From the NCBI GenBank assembly GCA_900170005.1, contig LT827128.1:248001-312000 (forward strand): a stretch of DNA of 64,000 nucleotides. The letters run 5' to 3'. This document shows, one piece after another, positions 7,208-14,168 of the stretch. The notes below the pieces were generated by a model that made no database searches, was not told where the DNA came from, and saw nothing but the letters and a program-made list of their open reading frames with translations. Made by a program: the position numbers and the translations under genes. The DNA comes from Gordonibacter massiliensis (ex Traore et al. 2017). GTDB taxonomy: Bacteria > Actinomycetota > Coriobacteriia > Coriobacteriales > Eggerthellaceae. Position 1 is the first letter of the stretch; every line of letters starts with the position of its first letter.

Positions 7208-9511
7208 ATGCCGACATTGCATTTTAACGAGAGCGCTTCGCCGGCGGTGACGGAATTGGAGGACGGCACCCGCGTGTACCGCACCTGCTCGGCCGGCATC
7301 GGCTGCCACAACCTAGGCTGCGGGCTCAAGGTGCACGTGAAGGACGGCCGCTTGATCAAGGTGGAGGGCGACGAGGAGAACCCCATATCGAAGGGACGTT
7401 TGTGCGTGCGCTGCCTGACGGCGAAAGAATACTACTATCACAAGGATCGCATCCTCTATCCAATGAAGCGCGCCCGTGAAAGCCGAGGGCGCGACGCGTG
7501 GGAGCGCATCTCGTGGGACGAGGCCCTCGACACCATCATCGCCCGTTACCGGGAAACCGTCGAGAACCACGGCATCGGCGCGGTGAGCGTGTGGTGCGGC
7601 ACGGGTCGCGAGGCGAGCCAGGTGCACTTCCAGATGGCGAACGACGTGTTCGGCACCGTGAACGCCGTGCATCCCAACAGCGGGTGGTCGTGCATCGTGC
7701 CGCGTATGGCGGCCATGCTGTGGACCATGGGCAGCTCCTACATCGAGGCAGACAACGCCGTCGGGTTCCCCGACCGTTACGACGATCCGCGGTGGGAGTG
7801 CCCCCGGTGCCTGCTCGTGTGGGGCCGCGACCCTTTGCGTTCGAATCCTGACGGGCTGTTCGGCCACTCGATCATCGAGATGATGCGGCGCGGTATGAAG
7901 CTCGTGGTGGCGGATCCTCGGGTGAATTGGCTCGCGACCCGCGCCGAGGTGCACCTGCAGCTGCGTCCCGGAACCGACGGCGCGTTGGCCCTCGGCTTGC
8001 TCAACGTGGTCATCGAAGAGGATTTGGTGGACCATGACTTCGTGGACGCCTGGTGTTACGGCTTCGAGGAGCTGGCCCGGCGTGCAGCCGAGTACCCGGT
8101 GGACAAGGTGGCCGCGATCACCGAGGTCGATCCCGACGACATCCGCGCCGCCGCTCGCTGTATAGCGCAGAGCCCGTCCGCGCTCTCCATGGGGCTGGCT
8201 GTCGACCAGAATCCGAACACGCTGCAGATCGGGCACGCCTTGCTCTCGCTGTTCGCCATCACGGGCAGCATGGACGTTCCCGGCGGATGCTTCATGGGCA
8301 TGCCGCCCATCTTCGCCGGCATGGCCGAAAACGCCCCGGAAGCGGCCGACGGCGGGGAGCTCGAAGGATTGGCCCTTTACGGCAACATCGGGGTCGAACC
8401 TCTCGGCCACGATCGATATCCTGCGATGAGCGCCATCGTGAACACGACGCACCCCGACGCCACGCTGGACGTGCTCGAAACGGAGGTGCCCTACAAGATA
8501 CGCTTCGCGTACCTGTTCGGGCACAACACGCTGTCGTGCATGGTGCCTCAGCCGAAGCGTTGGTACGAGGCCATGCGCAAGATCGATTTCGTGGCGGTGG
8601 CCGACCTGTTCATGACGCCCACTATCATGGGCGTGGCCGACATCGTGCTGCCTGCGGCCACGTTCTTCGAGAAGAGCGGCTACGTGTCCAACAACAACGC
8701 GTCGCAGCCGGGCCAGATGGGCGCTATCGTCCCCGTGCTGAAGCCCGAGGGCGAATGCCGCGCCGACCTGGAGATCATGTTGGAGCTGCACCGCCGGCTC
8801 TATCCGAACAGCGCAAAGCCAGGTTGGGCTTCTTCGGAGGATTTCATCGACGGCCAGCTTGCCAAGATGCGGGGCGTAGACGCGACGTACGCCGATTTGC
8901 GCGAGCACGTTGTCGGGCAGTACGAGATCGAGTACCGGAAATACGAGAAGGGTCTGCTGCGGGCGGACGGAAAGCCGGGCTTCAACACGCCCACCGGACG
9001 CATAGAGCTGTACTCGACGGTGCTCCAGAACTTGGGTGACGATCCTCTGCCGTACTATCTGGAGCCGAAGTTCAGCGCGGCGTCGCGACCCGACCTGGCC
9101 GAGGAGTACCCCCTGACGCTCACGACCGGCGCGCGCCGCTTCACGTCGTTTCATTCGGAGAACCGCCAGATCGAGACGTTGCGCGAGATACACCCGTGGC
9201 CGACGGTCGAGATCAATCCCGCGACGGCGCAGGCCCACGGCATCGCCGAGGGCTCGTGGGTGCGCATCGAGAACCCGCTCGGCAAGGTGAAGATGCGCGC
9301 GCACCTCACGCCGATCGTGAAGGAGGGCGTGGTGAGCTGCGACCACGGTTGGTGGTTCCCCGAAGCCGACCCCGAAAACCTGTTCGATGTGTTCGAAGCG
9401 AACGTGAACCAGCTCGTTCCGCACGAGGAGAACGGTCCGCTCGGCTTCGGCACCCATTACAAGAGCATGCCCTGCAAGATACGGCGGGCTGAACAAGGAG
9501 GCGCGTCATGA
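7208..9511 (+). CDS. Module A molybdopterin oxidoreductase, catalytic subunit
   Basis: A 767-residue DMSO-reductase-family protein. A four-cysteine N-terminal cluster motif is present (Cys33, Cys38, Cys66, Cys69; GCHNLGC and GRLCVRC). A conserved SGWSC motif puts Cys162 at the place of the likely Mo ligand. Conserved molybdopterin-binding stretches include GTGREASQ, SNPDGLFGH and the C-terminal TTGARR/HGWWFPE region. No Tat signal is visible. It starts 21 bp after the transhydroxylase small subunit and overlaps the next ferredoxin gene by ATGA. The family includes Eggerthellaceae catechol dehydroxylases. Being in one operon with a transhydroxylase suggests it acts on the same class of polyphenol, perhaps removing a hydroxyl before or after transhydroxylation. 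Confidence 0.88.
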   Translation: MPTLHFNESASPAVTELEDGTRVYRTCSAGIGCHNLGCGLKVHVKDGRLIKVEGDEENPISKGRLCVRCLTAKEYYYHKDRILYPMKRARESRGRDAWERISWDEALDTIIARYRETVENHGIGAVSVWCGTGREASQVHFQMANDVFGTVNAVHPNSGWSCIVPRMAAMLWTMGSSYIEADNAVGFPDRYDDPRWECPRCLLVWGRDPLRSNPDGLFGHSIIEMMRRGMKLVVADPRVNWLATRAEVHLQLRPGTDGALALGLLNVVIEEDLVDHDFVDAWCYGFEELARRAAEYPVDKVAAITEVDPDDIRAAARCIAQSPSALSMGLAVDQNPNTLQIGHALLSLFAITGSMDVPGGCFMGMPPIFAGMAENAPEAADGGELEGLALYGNIGVEPLGHDRYPAMSAIVNTTHPDATLDVLETEVPYKIRFAYLFGHNTLSCMVPQPKRWYEAMRKIDFVAVADLFMTPTIMGVADIVLPAATFFEKSGYVSNNNASQPGQMGAIVPVLKPEGECRADLEIMLELHRRLYPNSAKPGWASSEDFIDGQLAKMRGVDATYADLREHVVGQYEIEYRKYEKGLLRADGKPGFNTPTGRIELYSTVLQNLGDDPLPYYLEPKFSAASRPDLAEEYPLTLTTGARRFTSFHSENRQIETLREIHPWPTVEINPATAQAHGIAEGSWVRIENPLGKVKMRAHLTPIVKEGVVSCDHGWWFPEADPENLFDVFEANVNQLVPHEENGPLGFGTHYKSMPCKIRRAEQGGAS

Positions 9512-9843
9512 ACCACGGTCTGCTGATTGACAACGAGTACTGCACGGGATGCCATTCCTGCGAGGTGGCCTGCAAGAACGAGCACGACCTGCCGCTTGGC
9601 CAGTGGGGCATCAAAGTGCTGGAACTGGGGCCTTGGAAGCTTATGGACGGCAAGCACTGGGAGTACCGCTACGTGCCGGTTCCCACGTCGTACTGCGACC
9701 TGTGCGCCGACCGCACGGCCCGCGGCGAGCGGCCCAGCTGCGTGCACCACTGCCTTGCCGACGCCCTCGCGTACGGCACGCTGGAGGAACTCGCGGTGAA
9801 GATGAGGGAGAAGGGCAAGATGGCCTCGCTGTTCGTTCCCTAG
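9508..9843 (+). CDS. Module A two-cluster ferredoxin subunit
   Basis: 111 residues with two [4Fe-4S] motifs: CTGCHSCEVAC at residues 12-22, and Cys63, 66, 78 and 82 (CDLC ... CVHHC). It overlaps the catalytic gene by four bases (ATGA), indicating translational coupling. At this length it keeps only half of the four-cluster DmsB/NarH fold. It should pass electrons to the catalytic subunit from a soluble donor, since no membrane anchor gene is nearby. Confidence 0.92.
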   Translation: MNHGLLIDNEYCTGCHSCEVACKNEHDLPLGQWGIKVLELGPWKLMDGKHWEYRYVPVPTSYCDLCADRTARGERPSCVHHCLADALAYGTLEELAVKMREKGKMASLFVP

Positions 9844-9855
9844 AACCGCCGGACG

Positions 9856-9884
9856 TTCAAAACTTACTTTTTTCTTCCTACACT
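9856..9884 (+). promoter_or_regulatory. Shared promoter element, copy 2, upstream of the MFS gene
   Basis: TTCAAA (9856-9861), a 17-bp spacer containing ACTTAC, and TACACT (9879-9884). AAAACTTAC is at 9859-9867 and the gap to TACACT is exactly 11 bp, as in the other copies. It is 52 bp before the ATG at 9936, so the transporter probably has its own promoter in addition to any read-through from module A. Confidence 0.62.
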
Positions 9885-9935
9885 CGCATCAGGGTTCGAG
9901 TTGCACCTTACCGTCAGTTTGAAAGGGGAAACAAC

Positions 9936-11165
9936 ATGTCTGAAAAACCAAAGATCTCCGGTGGGCAGATCGGCGTGTTCGTCGCGCTGATGTGCATGTA
10001 CTTCATCGCACCCACCCACAGTGCCGTGAACGTCTCGTCCGTGGGCCTCATGGAAACGTACGGGGTGGACGCGAACGCCATCTCCTACATGGTGTCCATC
10101 ACGAACCTGCTCGAGATTCCCGCGGCGTTCGTCATCGGCTTGGTGGCCGGGCGCAAGCTGAGCTACCGCGCCTGCGCCCTGCTGGCCACGGCGCTCGTGT
10201 TCGCGGGCGGTCTGCCGGCGTTCTTGGGCGCGTCGCTGCCGTGGGCCGGCATCTTGGTCACGCGCGCCATCTTGGGGCTGGGCCTCGGGTGCTTCATGCC
10301 CGTGGTGCTGGGCGTTATCACGCTCATGTTCCAGAAGGAATCGGTGCGCGCCACCATGATGAGCGTGGCCTCGGTCGTGTTCAACATCGGCATGATCGTG
10401 ACCACCAACGTAGCCGGCATCCTGGGCGCCATCTCGTGGAACCTGGCCTGGGGAATCTACCTGTTCTCGCTCGTGCCGTTCGTGCTGTGCATATTCCTGC
10501 TGACGCCGAAGAACGTGCCCGCCGTTCCCGCGACCGACGCCAAGGGCGAGAAGGTCAAGATCAAGCTTCCGGTTTCCGGGTGGCTTTTGCTGGTGCTGTT
10601 CCTGGGCGGCATCATCATGAGCCAGTCGCTGTTTAATCTGGGCGGCGCCACCATCGGCGCCGTGGTGGACAACCCGGCCGTCATCGGCACCATCTTCTCG
10701 CTGTTCTCCATCGGGGCCATCGCGTCGGCCGTGCTGTTCGGCCTTGGCTATAAGTTCATGAAGGCCAACGTCATCCCCGTGTTCTGGATCATCGGCATCG
10801 CGGGCTACGTCCTGTGGTACGCGGCCCACGTCACGGGCAACATCCCGCTGTTCTACGTGGCCATCGTGCTGGCCGGTTTCGGCACGAACACCATGACCGT
10901 GGGCGTGCCCATGCTGCTCTCCACGTTCGTCGCCCCGGCCGTCGCCGGCGCGGTCATGGGCTTCAGCTACGTGTTCCAGAACGGCGGCGGTTTCTTGGCC
11001 TCGCCCATCGACCAAGCGGTCTCGGCCATTGCCGGCGCCGATGCCATCATGAGCTCTGTGTGGATCTTCGACATCGTCATCGGCGTGATCGTACTGGTCG
11101 GCCTGATCTACGTGGCAAAGAAGGCCAACGCCATGAAGGCGGCCGAGGAGGCTTCCGAAGCCTGA
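9936..11165 (+). CDS. MFS transporter of module A
   Basis: 409 residues from the ATG at 9936, preceded by AAAGGGGAAAC. About 12 hydrophobic helices are visible, with a short hydrophilic central loop near residues 200-215 (PATDAKGEKVKIK). It is a major facilitator carrier with no signal peptide. It lies 92 bp after the module A ferredoxin and has its own copy of the shared promoter element, so it probably carries the aromatic substrate or product of the transhydroxylase/module A enzymes. A hairpin terminator follows. Direction and substrate cannot be read from sequence. Confidence 0.87.
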   Translation: MSEKPKISGGQIGVFVALMCMYFIAPTHSAVNVSSVGLMETYGVDANAISYMVSITNLLEIPAAFVIGLVAGRKLSYRACALLATALVFAGGLPAFLGASLPWAGILVTRAILGLGLGCFMPVVLGVITLMFQKESVRATMMSVASVVFNIGMIVTTNVAGILGAISWNLAWGIYLFSLVPFVLCIFLLTPKNVPAVPATDAKGEKVKIKLPVSGWLLLVLFLGGIIMSQSLFNLGGATIGAVVDNPAVIGTIFSLFSIGAIASAVLFGLGYKFMKANVIPVFWIIGIAGYVLWYAAHVTGNIPLFYVAIVLAGFGTNTMTVGVPMLLSTFVAPAVAGAVMGFSYVFQNGGGFLASPIDQAVSAIAGADAIMSSVWIFDIVIGVIVLVGLIYVAKKANAMKAAEEASEA

Positions 11166-11193
11166 TTCAATGCCGGTAGATATTGCCGTAATG

Positions 11194-11220
11194 AGCGGGC
11201 CCGCGTGATGCGGGCTCGCT
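11194..11220 (+). terminator. Hairpin terminator after the MFS gene
   Basis: The 11-bp stem AGCGGGCCCGC / GCGGGCTCGCT has one G-T pair and a 5-nt loop, 28 bp after the MFS stop. It is followed by TGCTTGTTAG, only a weak T-tract. Confidence 0.55.
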
Positions 11221-11254
11221 TGCTTGTTAGGATGGAAAAGCTCTAAGTACACGC

Positions 11255-11285
11255 AAAAGAGCCGGCCGGGTGACCCGGCCGGCTC
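11255..11285 (-). terminator. Rho-independent terminator of the module B operon
   Basis: A perfect 12-bp stem, GAGCCGGCCGGG / CCCGGCCGGCTC, with a 3-nt loop. Read on the minus strand it is followed by TTTTGCG. It sits 15 bp beyond the stop of the module B ferredoxin and between convergent operons. Confidence 0.8.
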
Positions 11286-11300
11286 TCGGAAACGCCGGTC

Positions 11301-11636
11301 TCAAGGAAGGAAGATCACGGCTTTCGATCCCTTCGCCTCGAGCTTGCGGGAGAGCTCGTCGACGGGACCCCATTCGATGACGTTCGCCAAACAGTGCAGG
11401 GCGCAGCTGGGGATGCCTCCGGCCTCCACGCGGTCGGCGCACAGGTCGCAGTAGCTGGTGGGGAAGGGCAGGTAGTTCCACTCGAGCTTGCCCGCCTCCA
11501 TCTCGAAGGGTCCGAACTCTACCATCTTGATGCCCCATTTGCCCCTAGGGAAGCCGTGCTCGTTCTTGCAGGCCAGCTCGCAGCTTTGGCAGCCGGTGCA
11601 GTACTCGTAGTCGATCATCAGTCCGTTTTTTCCCAT
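11301..11636 (-). CDS. Module B two-cluster ferredoxin subunit
   Basis: 111 residues. The motifs are CTGCQSCELAC and CDLC ... CALHC, so two [4Fe-4S] clusters are expected. The ATG follows AGAAAGGAGGAACC. It lies 12 bp after the catalytic gene on the minus strand and before a strong terminator, so B is a compact two-gene operon without its own transporter. It should be the electron-transfer partner of the 761-aa catalytic subunit. Confidence 0.92.
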   Translation of the reverse strand: MGKNGLMIDYEYCTGCQSCELACKNEHGFPRGKWGIKMVEFGPFEMEAGKLEWNYLPFPTSYCDLCADRVEAGGIPSCALHCLANVIEWGPVDELSRKLEAKGSKAVIFLP

Positions 11637-11648
11637 GGTTCCTCCTTT

Positions 11649-13934
11649 CTAAAGAACGCATTCCTCGGCCGGAGTGCGATACACTTTCACGGGGAACTGC
11701 TTGTAAGGGGCGCCGAAGCCCATCTTTCCCAGCACGCGATGCGGCACGAGGCTGTTCACGTTCGACTTCCACACCCCGAACAGGTGCGGCTCCTCGCCGT
11801 CCTCTTCGGGATACCACCAGCCGTGCGCAGCGGCCACCACGTCTTTGCGCACCACGGGGGTCACCTTGGCGATCTCATGGGCGGTGCCCCAAGGGTTCTC
11901 GATAGTCACTTCGTCGCCGGTCTTGATGTTCAGCTCGTCTGCGACTTCCGGGTGTATTTCCAGATACGGTTCGGGCGTGAGCTGGCGGAGGCTGGGAATC
12001 TGGCGATGCTCGGAATGGAACGACGCGTAGTAACGCGCGCCCGTCGTGCACATGAGCGGGTACTCCTTCGCCAGGTCGGGGCGCGCCTCGGCGCCCAGCT
12101 TCGGTGGGAAGTAGTAAGGCAAGGGATCGTCCCCGAGCGCTTGGTAGCCGGTCGACCAGAGTTCCACGCGTCCGGTCGCCGTCTGGAAGCCCGGTTGCCC
12201 GTCGGCGCGGATGAGCCCGCGCTCGTGCTTGCGGTAGCCGCCGATATCGTTGGTGGCCACCACTTTCTCGGACAGCTCTTCCCACGTGGTGTCCATCTTG
12301 CCCACGTCTTCGGTCAGGTACTCTTCCACGGTTCGATAGGGGTATTCTTCGTGGTAGGCACCCTCGTAGAAGGCGTTGCCGAAGTGGATGAGCATTTCCA
12401 GATCCGACTTGCATTCGCCCACCTGCAGGCCCTTGTTGATGGCGCCGGCGATGCCCATCTGGCAGCCTTGGTTCGTCATGACGATGCCGTCATGCTCGGC
12501 CCAGGTTGCCAACGGAAGCACCACGTCGGCCAACGCCATGACCGTAGGGGTCATGAACATCTCTTTGGCCACGGTGAACTCCATCTTCATGAGGGCGTCG
12601 TGCCAGCGCTTCGGCTGGGCCGAGCACGTGGGGGACAGCAGGTTCGTGGAGTCGAGCCAGGCCATTTTCAGCTCGTAGGGCCGCCCCGTTTCCAAGGCCT
12701 CCAGCGTGATGTCGGGGTGGGTGGTGTTCAGCAGCACCTTCACGATGGGGTACACGTCCCAGCCGATGCACTTGTTCTTCAGCTCCTCGCTCATGAAGTC
12801 GGTGGCGCCGGTCATCTCGAACTGCATCTGCACGCCCACGACCGTTCCGCCGGGAACGTCCAGGTTGCCCGTGACGGCCGCCATGGCGATAAGGCCTTGG
12901 GTGACTTGGCAGCCGTTGGGGTTCTGGTCCACCGCGACGCCCATGAGCAGGCTCCAGTGATGGACGCCGTCGAAGCCCAGCTTGCGAGCGCAGGTGCAGA
13001 TGTCCTCGGCCTCGATGCCGCAGGTAGCCGCTGCGAACTCGGGCGTGTACTCCTGCACGCGCTCTGCCAGCTCGTCGTATCCGTAGCACCACTTGTCGAT
13101 GAAGTCGTGATCGACGAGGTCTTCGGTGACAAGCACGTTCAAAATGGCCAAGACCAAGGCCGCATCGGTGCCCGGCAGCACCTGCAGCACCTGGTCGGCG
13201 CGGGTTGCCAGCCAGTTCACGCGCGGATCTACCATGATGAGCTTGCTGCCGCGTTTCATGAGCTCGATGAGCGCATGGCCCCACAGCCCGTCGGGGTTCG
13301 ACTTGAGCGGCTCCTTTCCCAGGCAGAACACGTAGTCGGGCACGACGAACGCGGGGTCGTTCCATACGTCGACGTAGCCTCCGCCGTAATCGAGCTCGAT
13401 ATAGGCGCTGCCCAGCATCATGGTCATGGCCGTTTGGCGCGGACCCATGCACGACCAACCGGATTGCGCATAGCAGTTGTTGGGCGTGCGCAGCACCTTC
13501 GACGACAGGGTGAAGCCGTAGCGCACGGCCTCGCGTCCCGTTCCCATGTACACGCAGATGGCCTCCGAGCCGTAGCGGGAGCGGATGTCCTCGGTCTTCT
13601 CCACGATCAGCTTCGTGGCCTCGTCCCATGAGATGCGCTCCCATTTGTCAAGGCCGCGATCCTCGCGCGCCCGCTTCATCGGGTAGAGGATGCGGTCGGG
13701 GTGGTACACCGCCTCCTTCAGCGCGAGGCAGCGGGGGCAGAGGCGTCCTTGGGTCAGCTGGTGGTCGGGGTCGCCTTCCACTTTGATAAGTTCGCCGTCC
13801 TTGACGAACAGGCGTATGCCGCATCCGACGGCATGGCAACCCGGAGGGGACCAAGCGCAGGTGCGGATCACCTCGGTGCCGTCGTCGAGGACGGTTTTCT
13901 TGGGTGCGGGATGCTCCTTGAAATGGAAAGCCAT
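11649..13934 (-). CDS. Module B molybdopterin oxidoreductase, catalytic subunit
   Basis: A 761-residue DMSO-reductase-family protein starting at the ATG after AAAGGAG. Cluster cysteines are 33, 38, 66 and 69 (PGCHAVGC, GRLCPRC), with an additional Cys26. Cys162 in SGWSC is the likely Mo ligand. No export signal is seen. It is divergent from module C, and the shared 234-bp intergenic region carries one promoter element on each strand. By organisation it belongs with the aromatic reductases/dehydroxylases of this lineage. The substrate is unknown. A and B share several local motifs, so they may be close paralogues. Confidence 0.88.
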   Translation of the reverse strand: MAFHFKEHPAPKKTVLDDGTEVIRTCAWSPPGCHAVGCGIRLFVKDGELIKVEGDPDHQLTQGRLCPRCLALKEAVYHPDRILYPMKRAREDRGLDKWERISWDEATKLIVEKTEDIRSRYGSEAICVYMGTGREAVRYGFTLSSKVLRTPNNCYAQSGWSCMGPRQTAMTMMLGSAYIELDYGGGYVDVWNDPAFVVPDYVFCLGKEPLKSNPDGLWGHALIELMKRGSKLIMVDPRVNWLATRADQVLQVLPGTDAALVLAILNVLVTEDLVDHDFIDKWCYGYDELAERVQEYTPEFAAATCGIEAEDICTCARKLGFDGVHHWSLLMGVAVDQNPNGCQVTQGLIAMAAVTGNLDVPGGTVVGVQMQFEMTGATDFMSEELKNKCIGWDVYPIVKVLLNTTHPDITLEALETGRPYELKMAWLDSTNLLSPTCSAQPKRWHDALMKMEFTVAKEMFMTPTVMALADVVLPLATWAEHDGIVMTNQGCQMGIAGAINKGLQVGECKSDLEMLIHFGNAFYEGAYHEEYPYRTVEEYLTEDVGKMDTTWEELSEKVVATNDIGGYRKHERGLIRADGQPGFQTATGRVELWSTGYQALGDDPLPYYFPPKLGAEARPDLAKEYPLMCTTGARYYASFHSEHRQIPSLRQLTPEPYLEIHPEVADELNIKTGDEVTIENPWGTAHEIAKVTPVVRKDVVAAAHGWWYPEEDGEEPHLFGVWKSNVNSLVPHRVLGKMGFGAPYKQFPVKVYRTPAEECVL

Positions 13935-14021
13935 GGCGCACTCCTTTCTACGGGTCGCGCCACGGCGCAGGGCCGACGGTGTCGTGGCGCGTCGGTATCG
14001 GCTGAACGTCGGCCAAGGCCA

Positions 14022-14046
14022 ATGGTACGCAGGGGCAGGTAAGTTT
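14022..14046 (-). promoter_or_regulatory. Shared promoter element, copy 3, for module B
   Basis: On the minus strand AAACTTAC (14046-14039) is followed after exactly 11 bp by TACCAT (14027-14022). It lies about 90-110 bp upstream of the module B start codon. The T-tract of the other copies is replaced by CTGCCCC, but the octamer and the spacing are kept. Confidence 0.55.
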
Positions 14047-14108
14047 CCCAGCGTTCAGGGTGTCCGACCGGAGCGCCCTCCGCGCACGGACCCGCGCTCC
14101 CATCTTCC

Positions 14109-14137
14109 TTCAAAACTTACTTTTTCCTTCGTATCTT
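14109..14137 (+). promoter_or_regulatory. Shared promoter element, copy 4, for module C
   Basis: TTCAAA (14109-14114), a 17-bp spacer and TATCTT (14132-14137). AAAACTTAC lies at 14112-14120 with the conserved 11-bp gap. The module C start is 32 bp downstream. Copies 3 and 4 are back to back, so one factor could control B and C together. Confidence 0.62.
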
Positions 14138-14168
14138 GTGGAGCGTCGGTACAAGAGAGGAGCGAGGT

